Below are positions 38,278 through 47,572 of a DNA stretch of 64,000 nucleotides, piece by piece. The notes beneath the pieces are model-generated. The model worked only from the letters and a program-made list of their open reading frames with translations. It was not told the DNA's origin and searched no databases. The DNA lies in the NCBI RefSeq assembly GCF_024397795.1, contig NZ_CP072983.1, forward strand, positions 930,001-994,000, read 5' to 3'. Positions within the stretch are counted from its first letter, which is position 1; each line of letters begins with the position of its first letter. The stretch is from Lactobacillus intestinalis (GTDB lineage Bacteria > Bacillota > Bacilli > Lactobacillales > Lactobacillaceae). A program made the translations under genes and the position numbers.

Positions 38278-41200
38278 TTATTCTTTAAATTGAACTTTAC
38301 GCAAATTGGTAAGTAAATATTGCTTTTTATTTGGATCAAATCTATCATTTTGGACTTTAACCCCTAAAATATAAATTTGTCCTTCCTTCAAATAGCTTTC
38401 TACTTTTTTATATACTTCTGGGAAAATCGTAAATTCTGCATTTCCTGTCGTATCAGCAAATGTAGCAAAGGCCATTTCTTCGCCCTTTTTCGTTTTTATT
38501 TTCTTTATTCTTATTAATTTTCCTACTCCTATTCCACTCTCATTAGTATTAAAAGAGTTCAGAGCATGAGCATTAAACTTTTGAGCATATTTTTGAACTG
38601 CAACTAACGGAGTCGTAGTAGTTGAAAAGCCTAATACCTCTTCTTCCATAGTCGCTTTTTCTGTATTACTTGGTACTGGAGCTTTTTTGATGGGTACTCC
38701 TCCTAGACCTTCAGAAAGAGAAACATTTTTCCCAGTAAGCTTAATAATATCAACGAAATCGGCACAATTTTCGAGAAGTTCATTTCGATTAGAATGCAAA
38801 TTATCAAAGCATCCCGCCTTAATCAAGATTTGTATCAATTCAACTTTTAAAAATTTTAAATCAATTTTTCTTAAAAAGTCACTAAAAGAAGTAAATGGTC
38901 GCTTCAAATTCACTATTTGATTGACAAAATCAATTCGAAGCCCTTTAATAGCTCTTAAACCAACTAAAATTTTTCCTTCTTTTATTGTATAATCCTTCTG
39001 ACTTTGATTAATATCAGGCGTTGAAAACTTTATTCCGGCTTCTTGAGCTTGCATAATATAACTTTGAGCTTTTCCAGCACCACTAGAATTTAAAATGGCT
39101 GTATAAAATTCTAGAGGAAAGTGAACTTTAAGATAAGCTAACCAAAAAGCAATTTTGGTATAAGCCACTGCATGAGATCGATTGAATCCATAATTGGCAA
39201 ATTGTTCAATATACTTATAGACTCTTTCTCCAACTAGACGGGGATGGCCATTTTTCAAGGTTCCCTGAATAAACTTATTTCTTTGCCTTGCAATCACATC
39301 AGGCTCTTTTTTGGACATGGCACGCCTTAAAATATCGGCTTCTCCCAGAGAAAACCCAGCTAAAACCTGAGCAGTCTGCATAACTTGTTCTTGATAAACT
39401 AGAACTCCATAAGTTGGCGCTAAGATCTTTTCTAGACTCGAATCAGGATATTGAATTCTCTCTTGTCCTTTTTTCCGAGCTATAAAAGTATCAATATTAT
39501 TCATCGGACCGGGACGATATAAAGCATTGACAGCTACCAAATCTTCAAAATTATCTGGATGCAATGATCGTAAAACTCGTTTAATTCCGTTAGATTCAAA
39601 TTGAAAGATCGCATCAGTTTTACCCTCATCAAAAAGTTGTAAAGTTTTGGCATCATTTAATGGAATTTTGTGAGGATCTAGATGAGTTCCTTGCTGATTA
39701 ATTAAGTTGAGAGTATCACCCAGAATGGTTAAATTTCTCAAACCTAAAAAATCAATCTTTAATAATCCCAATGATTCAACATATTTCTTAGTTTGCTGAG
39801 TAACTTCAATATCTAATGGACCCGCTTGTAAAGCAGAAATCCCAGCGATAGATTTATCACTGATCACTAACCCAGCTGCATGAACTGAATAGTGACGGGG
39901 CAATCCTTCTATAGCACGAGCTGTTTGAAATAATAAACGATTTTCTTTAGTGGAATTAACTAAAAGTCTTAGCTCTCTAGAATTTTCATAAGCTTCATTC
40001 AAAGTGATTTTTCCTTTAGAAGAAGGCACAGCATTAGCCCATTTATTTATTTCTACATCACTAAATCCAAAAATTCTGCCTGTGTCTCTAAGAGCTTGCT
40101 TAGCTGCTAAAGTTCCAAAGGTTAAGATTTGAGCCGCATGATCTACGCCATACTTATGATACATATACTTAATTACGTCATCGCGTCGATTATCAGGAAT
40201 ATCCAAGTCAATATCTGGCATTTCATGCCGAGCTGGATTTAAAAATCGCTCGAAAAGCAAATTATATTCTATTGGATCAACTTCAGTAATTTTTAAAGCA
40301 TAGGAAACTAAAGATCCACAAGCTGATCCACGTCCTGGCCCAGTAGTAATCTTCTCTTGATGGCAGTAATTCATTACATCCCAAACAATTAAGAAGTAAT
40401 CATCAAATCCCATCTTATCAATAACAGCTAATTCATAATTCAATCTTCTCTGGTAGTTAACTGGAACTTGACCATTTTTAAACCGCCTAATCAGACCTTT
40501 TTTAGCTAAATTAAATAAATACTCTTTAGAAGTAGGAAACTTATTTTGTTGATATTTAGGTAAAACTGGCTTTTTAAAAACCACTTTTGCCTCACACGCC
40601 TGTGCGATTTTCCAGGTATTCTCAATTGCTTCTTCCAATCCAAAATTTTGATATTTTTCCTTTAATTCCACGCTAGAGAGCATATAGTGAGAACCCTTTT
40701 GCTTAGCAAGCGCGACCACATCTTGTAATTTCTCACCATTTTTTATAGTGGTTAAAGATTTTCGCAAGAATTGTTGTTGTGGTTCTAAATATTGACCATC
40801 TTCTACAGCAACTAATGGTAATTTAAATTGTGTACTTAAAGATTTAACATAATTAATATAATTTCTAGCCGATTCATTGGCGTACACTCCCAAATACAGC
40901 GAACTTGATTGGGGAATGATTTTTTTAATTGCTCGCAGATAATCACTACCTAACTTTTCTTGACGCTGAAAAAGCATCACAAGTTCACTACGAAGATTAG
41001 CTGGTGTAATAATGACTAGTTCTTCTAAATACTTTTTAAGTTCAGACAAGGCCAAAACACGATCTTTTTCACCATTGTTAGTTAAAAGATTAATTGCACT
41101 TGATAATCTTAACAAATTACGATAGCCCTGATCACTTTTAGCAATAACAATCAAATCATATTTTTCTGCACTATCGATTAATCCATTAATTCGAATTTGC

Positions 41201-41394
41201 ATCCCTAACAGAGGTTTAATTCCCACTTTTTGCGCTAATTCATAGAAATTAACCAAACCGTATGTAACATTAATATCAGTTAAGCCTACGGCCTCATATC
41301 CCTTATTTTTGGCTGTTTTCAATAAATCTAAAATTCGAGTAGGACTCTCTAACAAAGTATATGCACTCAAATTTTGAAGTGTTGCCATTTTCAT
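38278..41394 (-). CDS. dnaE: DNA polymerase III subunit alpha (DnaE)
   Basis: Gram-positive short DnaE, 1038 residues from the ATG at 41392-41394, which lies six bases after GGTGG. Order: PHP-like domain (about 5-200), palm with GPGRGSACGSLVSYALK (about 354-370) and PDIDLDIPDNRRD (about 395-407, catalytic aspartates), fingers, helix-hairpin-helix region and a C-terminal OB fold (GVGKLIRIKKIKTKKGEEMAFATF). The PHP metal ligands look lost: the first motif reads TLQNLSAYT instead of the HxxxH-type start, and LTDINVTYG lacks the second histidine. DnaE extends RNA primers before PolC takes over. Long single gene. Confidence 0.95.
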   Translation of the reverse strand: MKMATLQNLSAYTLLESPTRILDLLKTAKNKGYEAVGLTDINVTYGLVNFYELAQKVGIKPLLGMQIRINGLIDSAEKYDLIVIAKSDQGYRNLLRLSSAINLLTNNGEKDRVLALSELKKYLEELVIITPANLRSELVMLFQRQEKLGSDYLRAIKKIIPQSSSLYLGVYANESARNYINYVKSLSTQFKLPLVAVEDGQYLEPQQQFLRKSLTTIKNGEKLQDVVALAKQKGSHYMLSSVELKEKYQNFGLEEAIENTWKIAQACEAKVVFKKPVLPKYQQNKFPTSKEYLFNLAKKGLIRRFKNGQVPVNYQRRLNYELAVIDKMGFDDYFLIVWDVMNYCHQEKITTGPGRGSACGSLVSYALKITEVDPIEYNLLFERFLNPARHEMPDIDLDIPDNRRDDVIKYMYHKYGVDHAAQILTFGTLAAKQALRDTGRIFGFSDVEINKWANAVPSSKGKITLNEAYENSRELRLLVNSTKENRLLFQTARAIEGLPRHYSVHAAGLVISDKSIAGISALQAGPLDIEVTQQTKKYVESLGLLKIDFLGLRNLTILGDTLNLINQQGTHLDPHKIPLNDAKTLQLFDEGKTDAIFQFESNGIKRVLRSLHPDNFEDLVAVNALYRPGPMNNIDTFIARKKGQERIQYPDSSLEKILAPTYGVLVYQEQVMQTAQVLAGFSLGEADILRRAMSKKEPDVIARQRNKFIQGTLKNGHPRLVGERVYKYIEQFANYGFNRSHAVAYTKIAFWLAYLKVHFPLEFYTAILNSSGAGKAQSYIMQAQEAGIKFSTPDINQSQKDYTIKEGKILVGLRAIKGLRIDFVNQIVNLKRPFTSFSDFLRKIDLKFLKVELIQILIKAGCFDNLHSNRNELLENCADFVDIIKLTGKNVSLSEGLGGVPIKKAPVPSNTEKATMEEEVLGFSTTTTPLVAVQKYAQKFNAHALNSFNTNESGIGVGKLIRIKKIKTKKGEEMAFATFADTTGNAEFTIFPEVYKKVESYLKEGQIYILGVKVQNDRFDPNKKQYLLTNLRKVQFKE

Positions 41395-41447
41395 CAATTA
41401 CCACCCCTTTGTACAAAATTAAGTATACCAAAACTATCATTTAGAGT

Positions 41448-41476
41448 TTGAAAACACGTCTGGATTTTGCTAAAAT
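41448..41476 (+). promoter_or_regulatory. Sigma-A promoter of the DUF2929 gene
   Basis: TTGAAA (41448-41453), 17-base spacer, TAAAAT (41471-41476), preceded by a TG two bases before the -10; 27 bases before the start codon. Confidence 0.75.
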
Positions 41477-41502
41477 TCAACTATGAAAGAAGGAAATTAA
41501 CT

Positions 41503-41709
41503 ATGGGTCGCTATATTGTAACTATTTTTTGGAGCACGATCTACATGTTAGTTGTAGGTTTTATTGCAGCTCCATTGACTCAAAGTGTTTTTGAGCCTAA
41601 AGAAGCAATTTTAATTGGTGTTGTATTTGGTATTCTTTTTGCGATTATTATCCCAGCAATCACTGCTACCTCGCATAAAGATAACAGTAAATTCAGCAAA
41701 TTAAAATAA
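41503..41709 (+). CDS. DUF2929 family small membrane protein (YjzD-like)
   Basis: 68 residues, two membrane helices (about 5-25 and 34-54) with a short loop containing EPKEA and a basic C-terminal tail. This fits the DUF2929/YjzD family of tiny Bacilli membrane proteins without known function. The ATG at 41503 follows GAAGGAAATTAACT. It is divergent from dnaE and convergent with the 5'-nucleotidase gene. Confidence 0.75.
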   Translation: MGRYIVTIFWSTIYMLVVGFIAAPLTQSVFEPKEAILIGVVFGILFAIIIPAITATSHKDNSKFSKLK

Positions 41710-41715
41710 TAACAT

Positions 41716-41746
41716 AAAACCACTAGCGTGAAGCTAGTGGTTTTTT
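41716..41746. terminator. Bidirectional terminator
   Basis: 12-bp stem AAAACCACTAGC / GCTAGTGGTTTT with a five-base loop between convergent genes (DUF2929 and 5'-nucleotidase). Confidence 0.88.
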
Positions 41747-41747
41747 A

Positions 41748-43301
41748 TTAATAAAATTTATAGTTTTTCTTAGTATCGACCTTAATTGGACCATGTGTTA
41801 AATACTCACTGAACATTTGAACATAGTCTTTATCTAAAGTGAATTCAATTTTATCCATGCTATATTCTGGATAAAATCCACCGCCCATTGCACGATAATT
41901 ATTAACCGCCAAGTGATAAATTTTATCATCTTCTATATCCTGACCATGCAATTTTAATTTAGTTAGTCTTTGACCTGCTGGTTTAGAAATATCAGCTTCA
42001 TACTCAACTGGATAAAAGACGTCAAAATGATAAAGAAGTGGCTTAGGCTTTATCCAGCGATCTAAAAATGTGATTTGATCACCATTTTTCTTCAAAAATC
42101 CCGCACTATGTTCGATGATATGACGCAATTGTTTTCCAGTTAATTTTACCCGACACAATTGATTTGCATATGGATAATTTAGAAGAACATCCCTCATCGT
42201 TACTTCTTTATCAAAACCTTTAGCAGTTTCACTCATCACTGCAGTTGCAGACACATCAGCCTTAGTAAACCAAATTTGCATTTGTTGTAATAAATTAACA
42301 AATGGTGCTCCTTCTAGTCTGCCTTTCATAGCATTTTCAATTGGTGCCGGCTCATTTAAGTTAGCAATAGGATGATCAAGCCATTTTTGAGTATTTTGAT
42401 CGAGTTCCTTTACAGTATCAACAATTTTTTGATCAGGATCATAATCCTTAGTGTCAATCAATTTGGTAGTCATACTGTTAATCTTTTTAGTTTGATCATC
42501 AATATCCAAAATAACTTCTGCAATAGCTTCTCCGCGATAGCCTGGCTGAACTATCGCTGTATTTTTGGTAACTAGGTTTAAACGTCGGTGTTGGTGGCCA
42601 GTTAAGAAAACATCAACTTCGGGAATTTCAGTTAAAATCTTATAGCCTTCATTTTCACCACGATGAGGTTCTGTGGCTTCTCCAGATTCTGGATCACTTT
42701 CAAAGCCTCCATGATACATTACAGCTAAAACATCAACTTGCGGTCTTAAAATTTCAGCATAATGCTTAACTTTCTCATAAGCTGAAACAAACTTTAATCC
42801 TTCTACATTCTCTTTTGGTTCCCAATGAGGAATATATTGAGTAGTAACCCCCAACAAACCTATTTTTATGCCATTCTTTTCAAGAATTTTATATTCACGA
42901 CCAAAAGCAGGTACGTTAGTTTCTTCATCAAGTACATTATCATTAATAATATCTGCTCTATTATTATCAATATAATAAGTTAAGTAATCCAAGCCAAAGT
43001 TAAAATCATGATTCCCTAAACAACGGGCATCATATCCAACCTCGTTATAAGCATCCGTAAATTTTTTTAATGCTGAAAAATCCTTTACTGTATGAGCATA
43101 TGAAGCTAAAGGAGAACCTTGCAAACAATCTCCTGAATCTGTCACGACTACGTTATCAGCACCATACTTTTCTTTTTCTGCTTTAATTGCTGCACTCACA
43201 CGACTCAAACTAAAAGGAGCGTTGTAATTATCTTTATCTTGATAATCAGTTGGGAGCAAAAATCCATGAGTATCACTGGAATGTAAAAATACTAGTTTCA
43301 T
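41748..43301 (-). CDS. Bifunctional metallophosphatase / 5'-nucleotidase, YunD-like
   Basis: 517 residues. The N-terminal calcineurin-type metallophosphatase domain has SSDTHG (about 8-13), DSGDCLQGS (about 55-63), LGNHDFNFG (about 95-103), MYHGG and GHQHRR (about 235-240). The C-terminal 5'-nucleotidase domain (from about residue 320) binds the nucleotide. Unlike UshA and cell-wall nucleotidases, there is no signal peptide, lipobox or sortase motif, so it should act in the cytosol like YunD. Substrates may be nucleotides or cyclic nucleotides; not resolved by sequence. Single gene. Confidence 0.85.
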   Translation of the reverse strand: MKLVFLHSSDTHGFLLPTDYQDKDNYNAPFSLSRVSAAIKAEKEKYGADNVVVTDSGDCLQGSPLASYAHTVKDFSALKKFTDAYNEVGYDARCLGNHDFNFGLDYLTYYIDNNRADIINDNVLDEETNVPAFGREYKILEKNGIKIGLLGVTTQYIPHWEPKENVEGLKFVSAYEKVKHYAEILRPQVDVLAVMYHGGFESDPESGEATEPHRGENEGYKILTEIPEVDVFLTGHQHRRLNLVTKNTAIVQPGYRGEAIAEVILDIDDQTKKINSMTTKLIDTKDYDPDQKIVDTVKELDQNTQKWLDHPIANLNEPAPIENAMKGRLEGAPFVNLLQQMQIWFTKADVSATAVMSETAKGFDKEVTMRDVLLNYPYANQLCRVKLTGKQLRHIIEHSAGFLKKNGDQITFLDRWIKPKPLLYHFDVFYPVEYEADISKPAGQRLTKLKLHGQDIEDDKIYHLAVNNYRAMGGGFYPEYSMDKIEFTLDKDYVQMFSEYLTHGPIKVDTKKNYKFY

Positions 43302-43328
43302 AAATCTTTCTTTCTATTTTTAAGTATG

Positions 43329-43358
43329 AAAAAAGACACCTTCTGGTGCCCTCTTTTA
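43329..43358 (-). terminator. rpmF terminator
   Basis: GGCACC / GGTGTC stem extended by A-T pairs, TTCT-type tetraloop and a six-T run on the minus strand, directly at the rpmF stop. Confidence 0.85.
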
Positions 43359-43547
43359 TTAGTTATTGTCGTTTGAGTTGTTGTTTACAACTTGACGACC
43401 CTTGTAATAACCCTTAGGTGAAACACGGTGGCTTAAGCGGTATTCACCAGTAGTTGCATCATAGTGCATTGCTGGAGTGGTTAACTTAATATGACCACGA
43501 CGTGAACGTTTCTTTTGTTTAGAAGTATGTCTTGCAGGAACTGCCAT
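43359..43547 (-). CDS. rpmF: 50S ribosomal protein L32 (zinc-free type)
   Basis: 62 residues, [19 protein letters not shown] at the start as usual for L32. The zinc-binding cysteine pairs of the C+ type are absent, so this is the C- paralogue which needs no zinc. Asparagine-rich tail. The AGGAGA site precedes the ATG. Its own terminator follows. In other Firmicutes the C- form replaces the C+ form under zinc shortage; whether a C+ copy exists elsewhere cannot be seen here. Confidence 0.95.
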   Translation of the reverse strand: MAVPARHTSKQKKRSRRGHIKLTTPAMHYDATTGEYRLSHRVSPKGYYKGRQVVNNNSNDNN

Positions 43548-43660
43548 TTAATTAGATCTCCTTTATTATAGTCTTAAGCTTATTGCGGATTGCTCAAAAA
43601 CAATCTCAATAACTCACGTGATTCAATGATACTATTCAATCGCTAATAAATCAAGGTTTA

Positions 43661-43882
43661 TTAATGTTTCTTCTTGTTAAATTGTTTATCTTGACCTAAA
43701 AACCATCCCAATAAAATCCCAATAATTACCATCACAACAAGAACAATAATCAATGGGAGTTTTACTTTAAAAAAGCCAAAATTTATTGCAACTGGACTTG
43801 TATTCATTACTACAAAAATCACTGCAATTAGTGCCACCAATAGGCTAATAACTAAATTGATTTGTGCTTTTTTACTATTCAT
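43661..43882 (-). CDS. LapA-domain (DUF1049) small membrane protein
   Basis: 73 residues with two membrane helices (about 7-27 and 41-63) and lysine-rich ends. The pattern NTSPVAINFGFFKVKLPLIIVLVVMVIIGILLGW matches the lipopolysaccharide assembly protein A (DUF1049) family, common in lactobacilli where there is no LPS, so the role is unknown. It starts six bases after the SDR gene, at the end of the obgE run. Confidence 0.8.
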   Translation of the reverse strand: MNSKKAQINLVISLLVALIAVIFVVMNTSPVAINFGFFKVKLPLIIVLVVMVIIGILLGWFLGQDKQFNKKKH

Positions 43883-43888
43883 TTGCCA

Positions 43889-44683
43889 CTACTTTCTAGA
43901 AGCAAAATCTAAAGAAATACGATCGCCAATTGTTGGGAATAAGTTATACAGTTTAGCAAGAAAAGCTAAGCTTAAAGGCAAATTCAGTTCACGCTTATCA
44001 CTACCAAAGAAATGAACTACTTGCCAAGCCACATCATCAGGATCAAGCATAAATTCTTCTACATTTTTTACGTAATTCCCCGTACTATCAGCAATATTAA
44101 AGAAGTTAGTGTATACAGGGCCCGGATTTACAGTCATAACTTTAACGCCAAATGGTTTTAATTCTAAGCGCAACACATTTGAAAATTGAATAACTGCTGC
44201 CTTAGTAGCACTATAAGCCGCTGATTTGGTGGTAGGAACTTTTCCTGCCATAGAACCAAAGTTAACGATTTGGCCGCTCTTTTGGCTCATCATTACACGA
44301 CCCACCAAGCGAGTAAAGTACATCAAACCAAGCACATTTACTTGGAACATATTAGTAGTATCTTGGAAATCACTTTCTTCAAAATTCTCAAAAATCCCAA
44401 ATCCTGCGCAATTAACAAGATAATCAATATGCTTTACTACCTTGATCATTTTATTAAAAGTAGCACCAATTTCGTCAGATTTTCCCATATCTGTTGGAAA
44501 AACATAAGCCTTAGCGCCAGATAATTCACGAGCTTCGGCTGCAATTTCTTCAAGACGTTCTTTTCTTCTTGCAATCAAAATTACAGTTGCTCCTCTACCT
44601 GCACTTTCTAGCACAATAGAACGACCGATGCCACTTGAAGCACCTGTCACAACAACAACTTTATTTCTTAATGAATCACTCAT
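43889..44683 (-). CDS. Short-chain dehydrogenase/reductase
   Basis: 264 residues of the classical SDR fold: TGASSGIGRS (about 14-23, dinucleotide binding), NCAG (about 91-94), catalytic serine in NFGSMAGK, and YSATKAAV (about 157-164) with Tyr and Lys. The NARRKE stretch after the first strand (IARRKERL) suggests NADPH. It overlaps the rnz stop by one base. Similar to YqjQ of B. subtilis, which also neighbours rnz; substrate unknown. Confidence 0.87.
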   Translation of the reverse strand: MSDSLRNKVVVVTGASSGIGRSIVLESAGRGATVILIARRKERLEEIAAEARELSGAKAYVFPTDMGKSDEIGATFNKMIKVVKHIDYLVNCAGFGIFENFEESDFQDTTNMFQVNVLGLMYFTRLVGRVMMSQKSGQIVNFGSMAGKVPTTKSAAYSATKAAVIQFSNVLRLELKPFGVKVMTVNPGPVYTNFFNIADSTGNYVKNVEEFMLDPDDVAWQVVHFFGSDKRELNLPLSLAFLAKLYNLFPTIGDRISLDFASRK

Positions 44684-45618
44684 CAGTCTGTACCTTTCAT
44701 TGGAATATTAACCCGATCAAAATCATTAACTAACTTAGTATGAGCGAAGACCTTGCGTGCTTGTTTCTCAAGCTGTTTAGCCTTTGAACCTAAATATCTA
44801 GCTGAAATATGATCCAAGTATAGTCTTTTTACCCCATTATCGCGCGCAACTGTAGCAGCTTCAACTGCAGTTGAATGGTAATATGAGTGAGCTAACTTAG
44901 ACTCATTACCTGCAAAGGTAGACTCATGAACCAATACATCAGCATTTTGAGCTAACTTAGCAATATTCGGAGTTGAGCGCGTATCATAGATAATAGTAAC
45001 TATTCGACCTGGTCTTTCTGGTCCCAAAAATTCCTTACCATCTAACACAGTCCCATCAGACAAAACAATTTGTTCGCCATTTTTTAACTTTCCTAGTAAG
45101 GGACCGTTAGGAATATTGTACTTTTCTAATTTACTCATTAAAAGTTCTCCAGGACGGGAATCTTCAACTACTCGATATCCAAAACTAGACACTCGGTGAT
45201 CAAGTTTTTCTGTATATACTCTAAAGCCTTTTCCTTGATAAATTAAGCCACCTTCTGTTAGTTCAACAAACTTAATTGGATAAGATACCTTAGTTCGTGA
45301 AACCCGGAGGGCTGTTTTAACAAATTGCTCTAGTCCTGGTGGCCCATAAACAGTAATTGGACCTACATCCCCTTGAAAAGAGCGTGTTGCAAGTAACCCC
45401 GGCAATCCAAAAATATGATCACCATGATTATGTGAAATAAATATTCTAGTTACTTTGCGTAATCTGATATTTGTTTTTAAAATTTGATGTTGAGTAGCCT
45501 CCCCTACATCAAACAACCAAATCTCATTTAATTCATCTAGGAGTTTCAAAGCCAGACTTGATACATTTCTTTGCTTTGAAGGTTGTCCCGCTCCAGTACC
45601 TAAAAATTGTAATTCCAT
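44683..45618 (-). CDS. rnz: Ribonuclease Z
   Basis: Endonuclease that removes the 3' trailer of tRNA precursors lacking encoded CCA. 311 residues of the metallo-beta-lactamase fold; ELQFLGTGAGQPSKQRN at the start (substrate/flexible region), SHNHGDHIFGLPGL (about 61-74, zinc ligands), HESTF (about 229-233) and the histidine in YLDHISARY (about 269). It lies between the acyltransferase and SDR genes; the SDR start overlaps its stop. Confidence 0.95.
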   Translation of the reverse strand: MELQFLGTGAGQPSKQRNVSSLALKLLDELNEIWLFDVGEATQHQILKTNIRLRKVTRIFISHNHGDHIFGLPGLLATRSFQGDVGPITVYGPPGLEQFVKTALRVSRTKVSYPIKFVELTEGGLIYQGKGFRVYTEKLDHRVSSFGYRVVEDSRPGELLMSKLEKYNIPNGPLLGKLKNGEQIVLSDGTVLDGKEFLGPERPGRIVTIIYDTRSTPNIAKLAQNADVLVHESTFAGNESKLAHSYYHSTAVEAATVARDNGVKRLYLDHISARYLGSKAKQLEKQARKVFAHTKLVNDFDRVNIPMKGTD

Positions 45619-45631
45619 AAAATTCCTATTT

Positions 45632-47548
45632 CTATTTTAAATGTTTAACCATCACTTTTGCAATATATGCACTGTAATACTTAGATCCTACTGGATTTGG
45701 ATGTGTCTTATCTCCATAGAACCAATTAGGATGTTTTTTAGCATACGAATACCAATCTATCACTGTTAAATTAGGATATTTTTTACTTGCCTGTTTCAAT
45801 AAATCATTAACTTGACCTTGCCACTGACGAGTTGGAACTAATGTATTAATCCAATATACATGTCGTTTAGGCCCAACTTCTTTCATCAAATGATCAACAT
45901 CATCCATTGAAAAAGGACCATTAGTCCCTAATCCAATCAAAATATTATTTGCTAATACGTGCTCATTTTTATATTTATCAATCAAACCAAATGCGACATT
46001 TAATTGTCTGGAAACAGCTGCATCAATTAAAGCCTTAGGCATTAATTTTTTCAAATCGTCACTAGATCCAGCCATAACTGAATCACCAATTGCAGTAACT
46101 TGCAGATTGTTAGCTAATTGTAAATCAACTTGAGAAATTCCATATTTTTCGAATTTCTTATTAATGGGATGCTTTTTAGCATTAATTTCAGCTTCTTTAA
46201 CCATTTTAGATCTAGCAGGTTGTTTAGCTTTATCTTTCTTCAATTTCGCAATTAATTTCTTGTTTTCTTTAGATTGTTTTTTACCATTGGATTCTATTCT
46301 TTTAGCCAATTGACTCTTATTAAAATCTTCCGCTTTAACTGATGGCGAAACTGTAATTCCAATAGAACCTAATAAAAAAATCAGAGAAAAAATTGCTACT
46401 TGGGCTCTTTTTACATAATCTTTTTCATTAGAGTTAAGAACTTTTTGAATATAAATTTTTACCTTATCAAAAGTAATATGACCCATTGGACGTTCAATAA
46501 AACGATAAGTCACTTCACTCAATAGTAAGATTAATACTACTTCGATAGTATGGTATAGCATTACATGATCTGCTAAATCCGTTACTTTATCTTCAAAGAA
46601 AATCATTACTGGAAATTGATACAAATAAATTCCATAACTTCTTGAACCAATCCACTTAAACAACGGATTAGTCAGCCACTGATTCCAATGACTACCAGGA
46701 TGAGCAATAATTGCAGCAAATACAGTTACTAAAACTGTAAAGATAAACATCCCCCCACAATACGTAAACGCAGATTGAGGATTTACTGCTTTACTGCAAA
46801 ACATCATTAAAATTAAAATAAAGCTTCCTAATCCTACTAAATCTAACAATCGACTGTCACGCTTAGAGATATTAGTTCGCAGTCTTTCTACTGGCCATAT
46901 AACTGCCAGAGATGCTCCTAGACCTAAAGCAAAGAAACGGGTATCAGTCCCATAATAAATTCGATTAATATCGGCGCCAGTTAAATATAAAACCATCATC
47001 TCTAAAGCCGAAGCAATGGATAAACCAAAGAGAATCCAAAAGATATTCTTCTTTTTCTTAACAAACTTAACCAGTAAGAAAATGACTAATGGCCACAAGA
47101 TATAAAATTGGCCTTCAATCGACATCGTCCATAAATGTGTAAATGGAGATTCATTAGCCGCAAAACGTTCAAAATAGCTTTGCCCGTTTGATATCTGCCA
47201 AAAATTATACACGCTCAACAAATTGGTCATCACAACTTGATTTAATTTAGCTAACAAATTGCGCTGAAATACAAAAATATAAGCTGAACACAACCACAAT
47301 AATGTAATTAATTGCGGATATAGCTTTTTGATTCGATTAATATAGAAATGGCGATTATTGTAACTCCCTTGTTGAGCATAAGACTTCAACATATGGTCAG
47401 TTACTAAATATCCTGATAAAACAAAAAAGATCGGTACCCCAAGATACCCTCCTATAAAAGTATTAGGGTCTAAGTGATATAAAATTACCCCAATAACTGC
47501 TAATGCTCTAAGTCCAGAATATCCTGTAATAAACCGATTCTTTTTCAT
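45632..47548 (-). CDS. Membrane acyltransferase with SGNH domain (OatA-like)
   Basis: 638 residues. The N-terminal acyltransferase-3 domain has about ten or eleven membrane helices (about 5-395), starting with YSGLRALAVIGVILYHLDP (catalytic histidine) and RRSYGIYLYQFP-type motif (here SRSYGIYLYQFPVM). A lysine-rich spacer (about 405-460) leads to an extracellular SGNH domain with IGDSVMAGS (about 488-496), GLGTNGPF and the Asp-His pair in DKTHPNP (about 614-620). This layout is that of OatA, which O-acetylates peptidoglycan MurNAc and confers lysozyme resistance; wall teichoic or other glycans are alternatives. It sits between obgE and rnz. Confidence 0.85.
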   Translation of the reverse strand: MKKNRFITGYSGLRALAVIGVILYHLDPNTFIGGYLGVPIFFVLSGYLVTDHMLKSYAQQGSYNNRHFYINRIKKLYPQLITLLWLCSAYIFVFQRNLLAKLNQVVMTNLLSVYNFWQISNGQSYFERFAANESPFTHLWTMSIEGQFYILWPLVIFLLVKFVKKKKNIFWILFGLSIASALEMMVLYLTGADINRIYYGTDTRFFALGLGASLAVIWPVERLRTNISKRDSRLLDLVGLGSFILILMMFCSKAVNPQSAFTYCGGMFIFTVLVTVFAAIIAHPGSHWNQWLTNPLFKWIGSRSYGIYLYQFPVMIFFEDKVTDLADHVMLYHTIEVVLILLLSEVTYRFIERPMGHITFDKVKIYIQKVLNSNEKDYVKRAQVAIFSLIFLLGSIGITVSPSVKAEDFNKSQLAKRIESNGKKQSKENKKLIAKLKKDKAKQPARSKMVKEAEINAKKHPINKKFEKYGISQVDLQLANNLQVTAIGDSVMAGSSDDLKKLMPKALIDAAVSRQLNVAFGLIDKYKNEHVLANNILIGLGTNGPFSMDDVDHLMKEVGPKRHVYWINTLVPTRQWQGQVNDLLKQASKKYPNLTVIDWYSYAKKHPNWFYGDKTHPNPVGSKYYSAYIAKVMVKHLK

Positions 47549-47572
47549 ATTTTCAAACTTCTCTACACTCTA

